Shown here: piece after piece, positions 49,751 to 58,212 of the stretch
Position numbering within the stretch: the stretch's first letter is position 1
How the letters are laid out: each line of letters opens with the position of its first letter
DNA from: Bacillus sp. NTK034
GTDB lineage: Bacteria > Bacillota > Bacilli > Bacillales > Cytobacillaceae
Assembly: GCF_017303275.1 (NCBI RefSeq)
Contig: NZ_JAFKOJ010000001.1
Coordinates: 744,001 to 808,000, forward strand
Length of the DNA: 64,000 nucleotides
Direction: 5' to 3'
The notes under the pieces: model-generated
Databases searched by the model: none
The model's input: the letters and a program-made list of their open reading frames with translations, nothing else
What the model was told of the DNA's origin: nothing
Made by a program: the position numbers and the translations under genes

Positions 49751-50548
49751 ATGAATATATTGTTTGTCGGAGATGTAGTGGGATCACAGGGGCGGGATAT
49801 GATCACTGAATATGTACCGAAGCTAAAAGAAAAATACCGCCCGCATATCACAATTATTAATGGGGAAAATGCAGCGGGTGGAAAGGGTATTACGGAAAAG
49901 ATTTACCGCAGCTTTCTTGAGGCTGGTGCTCAGGCGGTAACTCTCGGTAATCATACCTGGGATAACCGGGAAATTTTTGAATTCATTGACCGCGCTAAAT
50001 ATATGGTTCGTCCGGCCAATTTTCCTTCAAATAATCCTGGAAAAGGCATGGTGTATTTAAAATTTAATACAGAGGAAGTAGCGGTGATCAGCCTTCAGGG
50101 CAGGACTTTTATGAATACAAGTGATTGTCCTTTCCAAAAGGCGGATGAACTGATAAAAGAAGCCCGTGAAAGGACTCCGTTCATTTTTGTTGATTTTCAT
50201 GCGGAAGCAACAAGTGAAAAACAGGCAATGGGCTGGTATTTGGATGGAAAGGTATCAGCCGTCGTGGGTACGCATACACACGTGCAGACAGCCGATAACC
50301 GTATTTTGCCTGGCGGGACAGCCTTTATGTCTGATGTGGGAATGACAGGCCCTTATGACGGTATCCTTGGTGTTGAAAAAGAAGCTGTAATCAAAAGGTT
50401 TTTGACTGGACTGCCGGTTCGGTTTGAAGTTCCGAAAGAAGGAAGGACCCAATTAAGTGCAGCATTCATTGAGCTGAGTCCAAAAACGGGTTTGGCAAAA
50501 AAAATTGACCGGATCTTGATTAATGATGACCATCCTTTTTACTCATAA
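49751..50548 (+). CDS. ymdB: Phosphodiesterase YmdB
   Basis: A 265-residue metallophosphodiesterase with activity on 2',3'-cyclic nucleotides in B. subtilis, where it influences biofilm and motility gene expression and the RNA-decay machinery. Metal-site motifs seen are FVGDVVG (D), INGENAAGG (E, N), LGNHTWDN (N, H), DFHAEATSEK (H) and VGTHTHVQTAD (two H). ATG 49751 follows AAAGGGAT. It lies between rny and spoVS as in B. subtilis. Confidence 0.95.
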   Translation: MNILFVGDVVGSQGRDMITEYVPKLKEKYRPHITIINGENAAGGKGITEKIYRSFLEAGAQAVTLGNHTWDNREIFEFIDRAKYMVRPANFPSNNPGKGMVYLKFNTEEVAVISLQGRTFMNTSDCPFQKADELIKEARERTPFIFVDFHAEATSEKQAMGWYLDGKVSAVVGTHTHVQTADNRILPGGTAFMSDVGMTGPYDGILGVEKEAVIKRFLTGLPVRFEVPKEGRTQLSAAFIELSPKTGLAKKIDRILINDDHPFYS

Positions 50549-50556
50549 ACTGATAA

Positions 50557-50590
50557 AAACTGCATTCGGATGTCCGAGTGCGGTTTTTTT
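50557..50590 (+). terminator. Intrinsic terminator of ymdB
   Basis: AAACTGCATTCGG pairs with CCGAGTGCGGTTT around ATGT and is followed by more T. Confidence 0.9.
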
Positions 50591-50636
50591 GGTTTTTGCA
50601 GAAAATTCAGCCTAAAACCATGCTTTTTTTGTCCAA

Positions 50637-50666
50637 GCCGGAATATGTGAATTCTAAGCTGAATAT
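50637..50666 (+). promoter_or_regulatory. SigH-type promoter of spoVS
   Basis: GCCGGAATA at 50637-50645, 12-base spacer, GCTGAATAT at 50658-50666. The SigH consensus is RNAGGAWWW-N11/12-RNNGAATWW; only the third base differs. spoVS is SigH-dependent in B. subtilis. The leader has an AAGGC/GCCTT hairpin near 50753. Confidence 0.65.
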
Positions 50667-50829
50667 AGTAGCAATGGAATGATATATAGACCTGGTGCTA
50701 AATTCCATCAAAGCGGGATGTGCATGAACGGAAAGTAATTGCTTATCTGAAGGCATTCAGCCTTTACAGAAGGCGAATCAGCGCTTTGAGCAATGCATAC
50801 AGGAGGGGTAAAACGAGGAGGAGCTAGGA

Positions 50830-51090
50830 ATGGAAATATTAAAAGTTTCAGCAAAATCTAATCCTAATTCTGTAGCTGGTGCGCTTGCTGGAGTTCTTCG
50901 CGAAAGAGGAAGTGCGGAAATCCAGGCAATTGGTGCGGGTGCATTGAACCAGGCTGTTAAGGCAGTAGCGATCGCAAGAGGATTCGTAGCGCCTAGCGGA
51001 GTGGATTTAATTTGTATCCCTGCATTCACGGATATCCTGATTGACGGCGAAGAGCGGACTGCCATTAAGCTGATTGTGGAACCGCGTTAG
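50830..51090 (+). CDS. spoVS: Stage V sporulation protein S
   Basis: An 86-residue Alba-like small protein, among the most conserved in spore formers, required for normal sporulation timing and coat assembly. The sequence runs MEILKVSAKSNPNSVAGALAG to the IKLIVEPR end with no insertions. ATG 50830 follows GAGGAGGAGCTAGGA. It has a SigH-type promoter upstream and a terminator downstream, so expression should rise at the onset of sporulation. Confidence 0.96.
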   Translation: MEILKVSAKSNPNSVAGALAGVLRERGSAEIQAIGAGALNQAVKAVAIARGFVAPSGVDLICIPAFTDILIDGEERTAIKLIVEPR

Positions 51091-51168
51091 GCAAAAGCTT
51101 CAGAATGGGAAATCATCCTTTGTCATATGCATAAGTCAGCAAAATATAAATTCGTGCAAAAATATTAA

Positions 51169-51206
51169 AACCTGTTTGCATCATAGGCAAACAGGTTCTT
51201 TTTTTA
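51169..51206 (+). terminator. Intrinsic terminator of spoVS
   Basis: AACCTGTTTGC pairs perfectly with GCAAACAGGTT and runs into seven T. Confidence 0.9.
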
Positions 51207-51244
51207 ATAAGATAAAGCTATGCAGAAAAAGGGAGGAAAACAGC

Positions 51245-52168
51245 ATGAAAATATTTGATGCACATTGTGATGTCCTATATAAAATGTTTATGGACAGAAA
51301 GGTTGACTTTAATAATTCAGGCAGTCTTCAGGTGAACCTTGCTGGGCTGCAGGCTTCCAGTATAAAAGTTCAATGCTTTGCCATATATGTTCCTGAATCT
51401 GTCCATCCAGAAATGAAGTTCAACGCAGCACTATATATGACCGATCTGTTTTACGATAAAGTGCTTAAACCCAACCCGCAATTAAAGCTCATTAGAAGCA
51501 GCCGGGACATCGACCTGCTGCAGGATGATGAAGTAGGGGCAGTGCTTACACTGGAGGGATGTGATGCTGTTGGCTGCGATCTGCTTAAATTGAAGACGCT
51601 TCTCAGGCTGGGAGTGTCTTCAGTGGGATTGACCTGGAATTATGCTAACTGTGCAGCTGATGGAGTGCTTGAAGAAAGGGGGGCAGGGCTTTCTTCATTT
51701 GGCAAACAAGTGGTCTATGAATTAAATGCCAGCAAAGCATGGTGCGATGTATCCCATCTTTCTGAACGAGGGTTCTGGGATGTGATGGAATGGGCGGATT
51801 ATCCTTTTGCCTCTCACTCGAACTGCTATTCGCTGTGCCCGAATCCACGCAATTTATCAAACGAACAGATTGAAGCACTGATTGATCGGGACAGTGTGAT
51901 GGGCATTACATTTGTGACGGAGTTTTTATCAGGAAAACAAACAGCCACGATTACAGACATCCTAAGACATCTTGAACATGTATGTTCACTTGGAGGAGAA
52001 AATCATGTGGGCTTTGGTTCGGATTTTGACGGTACGGATGGAAGAGTTGCAGGTTTGGAGGATGCAAGAAAATACGATAGCCTGATAAATGAACTAACAA
52101 AATATTATTCTGATATACAAGCTGAAAAATTTTCATTTCGGAATTTTTATAACAGATTTCCAAGGTGA
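51245..52168 (+). CDS. Membrane dipeptidase, M19 family
   Basis: A 307-residue zinc dipeptidase of the renal-dipeptidase family, able to cut L,D- or L,L-dipeptides in homologues. Metal-site features are the N-terminal FDAHCDVL (HxD), the bridging glutamate in VLTLEGCDAVGCD, ASHSNCYSLCPNPRNLS with a ligand histidine, and the FGSDFDG end. ATG 51245 follows GGGAGGAAAACAG; earlier in-frame codons overlap the spoVS terminator. It sits where B. subtilis has tdh-kbl, as I remember that map. A 20-codon frame with its own ribosome site follows. Confidence 0.9.
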   Translation: MKIFDAHCDVLYKMFMDRKVDFNNSGSLQVNLAGLQASSIKVQCFAIYVPESVHPEMKFNAALYMTDLFYDKVLKPNPQLKLIRSSRDIDLLQDDEVGAVLTLEGCDAVGCDLLKLKTLLRLGVSSVGLTWNYANCAADGVLEERGAGLSSFGKQVVYELNASKAWCDVSHLSERGFWDVMEWADYPFASHSNCYSLCPNPRNLSNEQIEALIDRDSVMGITFVTEFLSGKQTATITDILRHLEHVCSLGGENHVGFGSDFDGTDGRVAGLEDARKYDSLINELTKYYSDIQAEKFSFRNFYNRFPR

Positions 52169-52324
52169 AAATGGTGAAAAAACTGTATATCAAGGGATGT
52201 GAAAGACCTGATAAATCCAAAATGAAATAATCTTTTTAGTATTTTTCAAAAAATAAAAAAATATTCATCTTTTAGCCAATAAATATTCAGAAAGGGTTGC
52301 TTTTTTAGACACATAGGTCTAGAA

Positions 52325-52340
52325 TTGAAAGCGTTTAGTA
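52325..52340 (+). promoter_or_regulatory. CRE-like site upstream of korA
   Basis: TTGAAAGCGTTTAGTA matches WTGNAANCGNWNNCAW except for the CA near the right end. It adjoins the TAGAC/GTCTA palindrome. Confidence 0.4.
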
Positions 52341-52390
52341 CCCATCCAGCTTCCAGAATATAGCCTTTAAGGTATGGTGAAATAACAGGA

Positions 52391-52418
52391 TTGACTGGAC
52401 AAGTACTACACTTAAATT
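52391..52418 (+). promoter_or_regulatory. Possible SigA promoter of korAB
   Basis: TTGACT at 52391-52396, 16-base spacer, TAAATT at 52413-52418. The CRE-like site lies 50 bases upstream of the -35 box. Confidence 0.45.
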
Positions 52419-52468
52419 AAATAAACGTTTTTACATAATTTCTTAACGTATCTAAAGGGGTGTAAGAC

Positions 52469-54205
52469 ATGATCAATCAACTTTCATGGAAAGTTGGAGG
52501 ACAGCAAGGGGAAGGTATCGAAAGTACCGGGGAGATTTTTTCCATTGCATTAAATCGTTTAGGCTACTACCTGTACGGTTACCGCCACTTTTCATCACGT
52601 ATTAAGGGCGGGCACACGAACAACAAGATTCGCGTCAGCACGTCACAAATTCGTTCTATTTCGGACGATTTAGATATTCTGGTAGCTTTTGACCAGGAAA
52701 CAATCGATTTAAACTACAAAGAACTTCACGATAAAGGGATCATGATTGCAGATGCGAAATTTGATCCAAAACAGCCAGAAGATACGAATGCAGCTTTGTT
52801 TGCAGTACCTTTTACAGAGATTGCTACAGAGCTTGGAACATCCCTGATGAAAAACATGGTTGCTGTTGGTGCGACATGTGCAGTTCTAAATTTAGATATT
52901 AAAGTATTTGAAGAAGTAGTTCAAGAGATTTTTGGGCGAAAAGGACAGCAGGTTGTCGATAAAAACATGGAAGCCATTCAGGCTGGCTTTGATTTCATGA
53001 AAGAAAAGCTCAGCGATGATGTGGAATTAATGGAGCTTGAAAAAGCTGACGGACTGAAGCGTTTATTCATGATCGGAAACGATGCAATCGCTCTTGGTGC
53101 TCTTGCAGGAGGATGCCGCTTCATGGCCGCTTACCCAATCACACCTGCATCCGAAATCATGGAATATCTGATAAAAAAACTTCCGGCGCTTGGCGGATCT
53201 GTCATCCAGACAGAAGATGAAATTGCCGCAGTAACAATGGCAATCGGTGCAAACTACGCCGGTGTCCGCTCAATTACAGCATCTGCAGGTCCTGGACTTT
53301 CCCTTAAAATGGAAGCTATCGGCCTTTCAGGAATTACTGAAACACCGCTTGTTATCGTAGATACACAGCGTGGGGGCCCTTCTACAGGACTACCTACAAA
53401 GCAGGAGCAATCTGACTTAATGGCAATGATTTACGGCACTCATGGCGAGATTCCAAAAATCGTACTTGCTCCAAGTACTGTACAGGAAGCATTCTATGAT
53501 ACGGCTGAAGCTTTCAACCTTGCAGAAGAATACCAGTGTCCGGTTATTGTCCTCTCAGACCTGCAGCTTTCTCTTGGAAAGCAGACAGTGGAGCCGCTTG
53601 ATTTCAGCAAAGTTGAAATCCGTCGAGGAAAGCTTGTTACAGAAGAACTTCCTGAAATTGAAAACAAAGGCTACTTCAAGCGCTTTGAGGTTACAGAAGA
53701 TGGTGTTTCACCTCGAGTGATCCCTGGCATGAAAAACGGAATCCACCATGTGACGGGTGTGGAGCATGATGAAACTGGAAAACCTTCAGAATCAGCTGCA
53801 AACCGCAATGCTCAAATGGATAAGCGTTTCCGCAAGATTGAAAATATAAAATTCAATACACCTGTTCACAAGAATGCTCCTCATGAAGAAGCAGACTTGC
53901 TGATCGTCGGCTTCAACTCAACACGCGGTGCAATTGAGGAAGCAATGAGCAGACTTGAACAGGACGGTATTAAAGTGAACCATGCACAAGTTCGCCTGAT
54001 TCATCCTTTCCCAACGGATGAGTTATTGCCGCTTGTGAAATCAGCTAAAAAAATCGCTGTAGTAGAAAACAACGCTACAGGACAATTAGCGAACATCATG
54101 AAGATGAACGTCGGACATGCTGAGAAAGTACATAAGCTATTAAAGTACGACGGAAATCCATTCTTGCCGCATGAAATTCACACAAAATGCAAGGAGTTGT
54201 TCTAA
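52469..54205 (+). CDS. korA: 2-oxoacid:ferredoxin oxidoreductase, alpha (fused gamma-alpha) subunit
   Basis: A 578-residue subunit. The first 190 residues are the gamma domain (QLSWKVGGQQGEGIESTGEIF, SSRIKGGHTNN) and the rest the pyrimidine-binding alpha domain (MAAYPITPASEIMEYL, TASAGPGLSLKMEAIGLSG). With KorB it decarboxylates 2-oxoglutarate or another 2-oxoacid to the acyl-CoA, passing electrons to ferredoxin. Such enzymes are oxygen sensitive in many bacteria but two-subunit forms also occur in aerobes. ATG 52469 follows AAAGGGGTG. korB begins at the next base after its stop. Confidence 0.92.
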   Translation: MINQLSWKVGGQQGEGIESTGEIFSIALNRLGYYLYGYRHFSSRIKGGHTNNKIRVSTSQIRSISDDLDILVAFDQETIDLNYKELHDKGIMIADAKFDPKQPEDTNAALFAVPFTEIATELGTSLMKNMVAVGATCAVLNLDIKVFEEVVQEIFGRKGQQVVDKNMEAIQAGFDFMKEKLSDDVELMELEKADGLKRLFMIGNDAIALGALAGGCRFMAAYPITPASEIMEYLIKKLPALGGSVIQTEDEIAAVTMAIGANYAGVRSITASAGPGLSLKMEAIGLSGITETPLVIVDTQRGGPSTGLPTKQEQSDLMAMIYGTHGEIPKIVLAPSTVQEAFYDTAEAFNLAEEYQCPVIVLSDLQLSLGKQTVEPLDFSKVEIRRGKLVTEELPEIENKGYFKRFEVTEDGVSPRVIPGMKNGIHHVTGVEHDETGKPSESAANRNAQMDKRFRKIENIKFNTPVHKNAPHEEADLLIVGFNSTRGAIEEAMSRLEQDGIKVNHAQVRLIHPFPTDELLPLVKSAKKIAVVENNATGQLANIMKMNVGHAEKVHKLLKYDGNPFLPHEIHTKCKELF

Positions 54206-55072
54206 ATGGCCACATTTAAAGACTTTCGAAATAATGTAAAACCAAACTGGTGTCCAGGCTGTGGAGACTTCTCCGTGCAGGCTGCGATTCAGCGTGCGGC
54301 AGCAAATGTTGGTTTAGAGCCGGAGAACTTAGCTGTAGTATCAGGCATTGGATGCTCCGGACGTATTTCCGGCTATATCAATTCATACGGTTTCCACGGC
54401 ATTCATGGGCGTTCACTGCCGATCGCTCAGGGTGTGAAAATGGCTAACCGCGATTTAACAGTTATCGCATCCGGCGGTGACGGAGATGGATTCGCGATCG
54501 GTATGGGCCATACGATTCATGCGATCCGCCGTAATGTGAACATCACTTATATCGTAATGGATAACCAAATCTATGGTTTAACAAAAGGCCAGACTTCACC
54601 GCGTTCTGCGGCTGGTTTCAAAACGAAGTCTACTCCTCAAGGTTCTATTGAGCAGGCGATTTCTCCAATGGAAATGGCATTAACAGCAGGTGCGACTTTC
54701 GTGGCACAAAGCTTCTCAACTGACCTTAAAGATCTGACAGCGTTAATCGAAGCAGGCATCAAGCATGATGGCTTCTCTTTAATTAACGTGTTCAGTCCAT
54801 GTGTTACATACAATAAAGTCAACACATATGACTGGTTTAAAGAAAACCTGACAAAGCTTAGCGATGTGGAAGGCTATGACAACTCAAGCCGTGAAATGGC
54901 AATGCAGACTCTTATGAAGCACAGCGGCCTTGTAACTGGCTTAATCTACCAGGACACAGAGCGCAAGTCTTATCAGGAATTGCTTTCAGGTTACTCTGAA
55001 ACTCCTTTATCACAAGCGGATCTGGAACTAGATCAAGCTCACTTTGATAAACTTGCAGCTGAATTTATGTAA
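54206..55072 (+). CDS. korB: 2-oxoacid:ferredoxin oxidoreductase, beta subunit
   Basis: A 288-residue thiamine-diphosphate-binding subunit. Seen are the CPGCGDFSVQAAIQRA motif, VSGIGCSGRISGYIN, and the Mg-TPP motif GGDGDGFAIGMGHTIHAIRRN. The cysteines of the N-terminal motif and C196 region likely hold a 4Fe-4S cluster, as in two-subunit members. It starts directly at the end of korA and is closed by a strong terminator. The exact 2-oxoacid cannot be told from sequence. Confidence 0.92.
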   Translation: MATFKDFRNNVKPNWCPGCGDFSVQAAIQRAAANVGLEPENLAVVSGIGCSGRISGYINSYGFHGIHGRSLPIAQGVKMANRDLTVIASGGDGDGFAIGMGHTIHAIRRNVNITYIVMDNQIYGLTKGQTSPRSAAGFKTKSTPQGSIEQAISPMEMALTAGATFVAQSFSTDLKDLTALIEAGIKHDGFSLINVFSPCVTYNKVNTYDWFKENLTKLSDVEGYDNSSREMAMQTLMKHSGLVTGLIYQDTERKSYQELLSGYSETPLSQADLELDQAHFDKLAAEFM

Positions 55073-55076
55073 TCAT

Positions 55077-55109
55077 AAGAAGTCCGGGAATCCCGGGCTT
55101 CTTTTTTCT
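55077..55109 (+). terminator. Intrinsic terminator of korB
   Basis: AAGAAGTCCGGG pairs with CCCGGGCTTCTT (one wobble) around AAT and is followed by six T. Confidence 0.92.
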
Positions 55110-55128
55110 TGTATTGAATGAGATTAGA

Positions 55129-55171
55129 TGTGACAACTATCACACACAATATATTAAATTTAGTCTAGTAT
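55129..55171 (+). promoter_or_regulatory. FNR/Rex-type palindrome with class II-spaced -10 box
   Basis: TGTGACAACTATCACA at 55129-55144 is a perfect TGTGA-N6-TCACA palindrome. TAGTAT at 55166-55171 puts the predicted start near 55178, that is 41.5 bases from the palindrome centre, the exact class II activation spacing of Crp/Fnr proteins. Rex uses a related TGTGA...TCACA core, so repression by Rex is the main alternative. Confidence 0.6.
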
Positions 55172-55253
55172 AAGTAAATGTGTAGGATTAAAATTATCCC
55201 TGTTCGTACATACAAGTAATAGCTGCTGATAAGAGACCGAGTGCTGTTTTCTA

Positions 55254-55282
55254 TTGTTTTAACTATCAGAAAGCCTTATACT
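55254..55282 (+). promoter_or_regulatory. Candidate SigA promoter of miaB
   Basis: TTGTTT at 55254-55259, 17-base spacer, TATACT at 55277-55282. A TGTGCA-N11-TGCACA inverted repeat covers the predicted start site region. Confidence 0.55.
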
Positions 55283-55382
55283 ATAATAATGTGCACATAT
55301 ATAAATTGCACAACTTAATAAAAGCTGAAAATGGAGTTTAAATGATAGATGCAGCTCAGGAGAAAGAGAAAGGGGATACATG

Positions 55383-56930
55383 ATGAACGAAAAACAGCGT
55401 TTAGAAAGCCAGCAAGTGCAAACAGCAAATCCTTCGGACAAAAAATCCGTAAAGGATTACAGCAAATACTTTGAAACTGTTTATACTGCACCTTCCTTAA
55501 AGGAAGCGAAAAAACGCGGTAAAGAAGAAGTGAAATATCATAAAGATTTTAACATACCAGAAGAATTTCATGGAATGGGAAAAGGCCGCAAATTCTATAT
55601 CCGCACTTACGGCTGCCAAATGAATGAACATGATACCGAAGTTATGGCTGGTATTTTCCTTGGTCTTGGCTATGAGCATACAGAATCTGTAGAAGATGCA
55701 AATGTCATTTTGCTTAATACATGTGCCATCCGTGAAAATGCCGAGAATAAAGTGTTTGGAGAACTTGGCCATCTAAAACATTTAAAAAAGGAAAATCCCG
55801 ATCTTCTAATTGGTGTCTGCGGATGTATGTCACAGGAAGAATCAGTTGTTAACAAGATTCTTAAAACATATAACCAGGTAGATATGATATTTGGAACACA
55901 CAACATTCACCGTCTTCCTAACATTCTTCAAGAAGCGTATATGTCGAAGGAAATGGTAATTGAAGTTTGGTCTAAAGAAGGGGATGTTATTGAGAACCTT
56001 CCAAAAGTGCGCCGCGGCAATATTAAAGCATGGGTCAACATTATGTACGGCTGTGATAAATTCTGCACATACTGCATCGTTCCTTATACACGGGGAAAAG
56101 AGCGGAGCAGACGTCCTGAGGATATCATTCAGGAAGTGCGTCAGTTAGCTGCACAGGGCTACCAGGAAATTACCCTGCTTGGGCAAAATGTAAACGCGTA
56201 TGGAAAAGATTTTGAGGATATGAAATACGGTCTTGGCGATTTAATGGATGAAATGCGCAAAATCGACATTCCGCGAGTACGCTTTACAACCAGCCATCCA
56301 CGAGATTTTGATGATCATTTGATTGAAGTGCTTGCCAAGGGAGGCAATCTGGTAGAGCATATTCACCTGCCAGTTCAATCTGGTTCTACAGATGTCCTGA
56401 AAATCATGGCCCGTAAATATACAAGGGAACAATACTTGGAGCTGGTTCGCAAGATTAAAGCGGCTATTCCAGAGGCCACTTTCACAACTGATATCATCGT
56501 AGGCTATCCTAATGAGACAGAAGAGCAATTTGAAGAAACAATTTCCCTGTATCGGGAGGTAGGGTTCGAAGCTGCTTATACGTTCATTTACTCACCTCGT
56601 GAAGGCACACCAGCGGCCAAAATGGTGGATAACGTGCCAATGGAAGTGAAGAAAGAACGTCTTCAGCGCCTGAACGCAGTTGTTAATGAATTATCTGCAG
56701 AAGCAATGAAAAAATATAAAGGTCAGACTGTCGAAGTTCTTGTGGAAGGGGAAAGCAAGAACAATCCTGAAATTCTTGCAGGCTACACAAGAAAGAACAA
56801 GCTCGTAAACTTTAAGGGACCGAAAACAGCGATCGGCAAAATCGTGAATGTAAAGGTAACCGATGCGAAGACTTGGTCCCTAAACGGAGAAATGGTAGAA
56901 GAACTAGATGCGGTTGAGGTGAAGCAGTAA
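55383..56930 (+). CDS. miaB: tRNA-2-methylthio-N6-dimethylallyladenosine synthase
   Basis: Radical-SAM methylthiotransferase acting on i6A37 of tRNA, with two 4Fe-4S clusters. The 515-residue protein has the N-terminal MTTase domain with three cluster cysteines ([27 protein letters not shown]), the radical-SAM motif CDKFCTYC near residue 220, and a C-terminal TRAM domain. ATG 55383 gives the MNEKQ N-terminus of the B. subtilis enzyme and is better spaced from AAAGGGG than ATG 55380. Its stop overlaps the start of ricA by one base. Confidence 0.96.
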   Translation: MNEKQRLESQQVQTANPSDKKSVKDYSKYFETVYTAPSLKEAKKRGKEEVKYHKDFNIPEEFHGMGKGRKFYIRTYGCQMNEHDTEVMAGIFLGLGYEHTESVEDANVILLNTCAIRENAENKVFGELGHLKHLKKENPDLLIGVCGCMSQEESVVNKILKTYNQVDMIFGTHNIHRLPNILQEAYMSKEMVIEVWSKEGDVIENLPKVRRGNIKAWVNIMYGCDKFCTYCIVPYTRGKERSRRPEDIIQEVRQLAAQGYQEITLLGQNVNAYGKDFEDMKYGLGDLMDEMRKIDIPRVRFTTSHPRDFDDHLIEVLAKGGNLVEHIHLPVQSGSTDVLKIMARKYTREQYLELVRKIKAAIPEATFTTDIIVGYPNETEEQFEETISLYREVGFEAAYTFIYSPREGTPAAKMVDNVPMEVKKERLQRLNAVVNELSAEAMKKYKGQTVEVLVEGESKNNPEILAGYTRKNKLVNFKGPKTAIGKIVNVKVTDAKTWSLNGEMVEELDAVEVKQ

Positions 56931-57355
56931 TGGCTAAATACACAAAAGATGAGATAGTAGAACGTGCGAAGGAACTGGCACGCATGATTGCAGAGACAGA
57001 AGAGGTAGATTTCTTCAAGCGTGCAGAAGCACAGATTAATGAAAACGAAAAGGTTAGTGCTACCATTACAACAATCAAAGGCTTGCAAAAACAGGCTGTC
57101 AATCTTCAGCACTATGGTAAAGCTGAAGCATTAAAGAAAACGGAAGAAAAAATTGCCCAATTGGAACAGCAGCTGGATGAAATTCCGGTTGTCCAGGAAT
57201 TCAAGCAATCCCAGGTGGATGTTAATGAATTGCTGCAGATTGTGGCTAATGCGATTTCCAACACTGTAACAGACGAAGTCATTACTTCTACAGGCGGAAA
57301 TCTCCTAAGCGGTGAAACGGGATCAAAAATCAGCAACAGCAGCTGTACACATTAA
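56930..57355 (+). CDS. ricA: RicA family regulator (YmcA)
   Basis: A 141-residue helical protein of the RicA/YmcA family. With RicF and RicT it forms a complex that carries 4Fe-4S clusters and affects RNase Y maturation of polycistronic mRNAs, biofilm, competence and sporulation in B. subtilis. The family core EEVDFFKRAEAQINENEKVS and the C-terminal GETGSKISNSSCTH, with its conserved cysteine, are intact. It overlaps miaB by one base. rny, its functional partner, is about 7 kb upstream in this window. Confidence 0.93.
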   Translation: MAKYTKDEIVERAKELARMIAETEEVDFFKRAEAQINENEKVSATITTIKGLQKQAVNLQHYGKAEALKKTEEKIAQLEQQLDEIPVVQEFKQSQVDVNELLQIVANAISNTVTDEVITSTGGNLLSGETGSKISNSSCTH

Positions 57356-57370
57356 TAAACAGAAAGCGGA

Positions 57371-57403
57371 ACACCCTGCACCAATAAGTGCAGGGTGTTT
57401 TTT
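57371..57403 (+). terminator. Intrinsic terminator of ricA
   Basis: ACACCCTGCAC pairs with GTGCAGGGTGT and ends in T's. It lies at the 3' end of both ricA and the convergent minus-strand cassette; the minus-strand side is less T-rich. Confidence 0.9.
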
Positions 57404-57457
57404 ACGTTCTATATTTAAGGGAGGAATTGGTATTGGCCATGGGTTGTGGGGGGCCTT

Positions 57458-57808
57458 TTATTGGTTTCGCAATAATTCTACTGCCTTTAAAAATTCTTTT
57501 CTGTACTCCTGCTGTTCGATGATTGCAGCATTTAACGTTGACAGCAGGGATTGATTCAGCATTTTAGTCCCTGCATCATCAGATTTTTTGTCCAAAAAGT
57601 TGAGGAGAAAAGTATATACAAGGAGCAATGTCGAGTAATTATCCACATATGTGAGATTGATAGCCCGTCCGCCCTTTCCGCCGGCAGCATGGTTATTGAT
57701 AGACGGTATTCCGGCTTCTGCAGCCATATCAATAAACTCCTTTGGAATACCCAGCTGTTTGAGGACTTCCGGATCCAAATCCAACTTTTGCATATTTTGA
57801 CTTAACAT
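57458..57808 (-). CDS. Unrecognised small protein, third gene of the cotE-divergent cassette
   Basis: A 116-residue protein I do not recognise. It begins MLSQNMQKLDLDPEVLKQLG, has a Gly/Asn-rich middle (NNHAAGGKGGRAINLTYVD) and a hydrophobic helix STLLLVYTFLLNFL at about residues 63-76, then a charged helical end (EQQEYRKEFLKAVELLRNQ). ATG 57808 (complement) follows GGGAGGGAG; a longer frame to 57835 has no ribosome site. It is 65 bases after the second gene on the same strand. No enzyme motif is visible. A membrane-associated or spore-structural role is only suggested by position. Confidence 0.7.
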   Translation of the reverse strand: MLSQNMQKLDLDPEVLKQLGIPKEFIDMAAEAGIPSINNHAAGGKGGRAINLTYVDNYSTLLLVYTFLLNFLDKKSDDAGTKMLNQSLLSTLNAAIIEQQEYRKEFLKAVELLRNQ

Positions 57809-57872
57809 GGTACTCCCTCCCTTCTTTTTGGACATTTAAGACTCTGCATAGAAAAAATTGCTTTATCTTTAA

Positions 57873-58169
57873 TTACGCTTTATTGCTTTGCTGCTGAGTT
57901 GTAGTGTTCACAGAAATGGCTGTGGAGTCTCCTCCATTTGCAATATTGTATTGAGCTGAAAGAATTGGAATGTTGATCAGTGCAGCGTTAATAGCAAAGC
58001 CTCCACCAGAAATCGGCAATTGGCCATTTAGGTTTGTTTGAGGTAGGTTTGCTTGTGCAGCGAAAGTAAAAGCTTCCGCTTCATTGCCGCTGTCTGCTCC
58101 ATTTACTGCTCCGCCGCTCGGCAATACGCCATTGTCTTTTTCGTAATCGTCATTGCATCTTGATAGCAT
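57873..58169 (-). CDS. Unrecognised low-complexity protein, second gene of the cotE-divergent cassette
   Basis: A 98-residue protein I do not recognise. It starts MLSRCNDDYEKDNG with a single cysteine, then is rich in Ala, Asn, Gly, Gln, Ser and Thr (AQANLPQTNLNGQLPISGGG, and a Thr/Gln-rich tail). It has almost no lysine or arginine after residue 12 until the final NKA. Such composition fits a structural or self-assembling surface protein better than an enzyme. ATG 58169 (complement) follows a perfect AAGGAGGTGA; the longer frame to 58187 overlaps that site. Confidence 0.7.
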   Translation of the reverse strand: MLSRCNDDYEKDNGVLPSGGAVNGADSGNEAEAFTFAAQANLPQTNLNGQLPISGGGFAINAALINIPILSAQYNIANGGDSTAISVNTTTQQQSNKA

Positions 58170-58212
58170 ATTTTTCACCTCCTTCAATTGATTGAAGTGG
58201 CTGTTTTCTAGA

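Larger units (their letters stand above)
52169..52468. other. Gap before korA with regulatory-looking sites
   Basis: It holds a 20-codon frame (52171-52230) behind AAGGTG that is not called as a gene, a TAGAC-N6-GTCTA palindrome (52306-52321), a CRE-like site (52325-52340) and a promoter candidate. I saw no terminator for the dipeptidase gene. Confidence 0.5.
55073..55382. other. Regulatory gap between korB and miaB
   Basis: It holds the korB terminator, an FNR/Rex-type palindrome with a -10 box, a second promoter candidate and a TGTGCA/TGCACA inverted repeat (55290-55312). No coding frame is supported. Confidence 0.6.
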
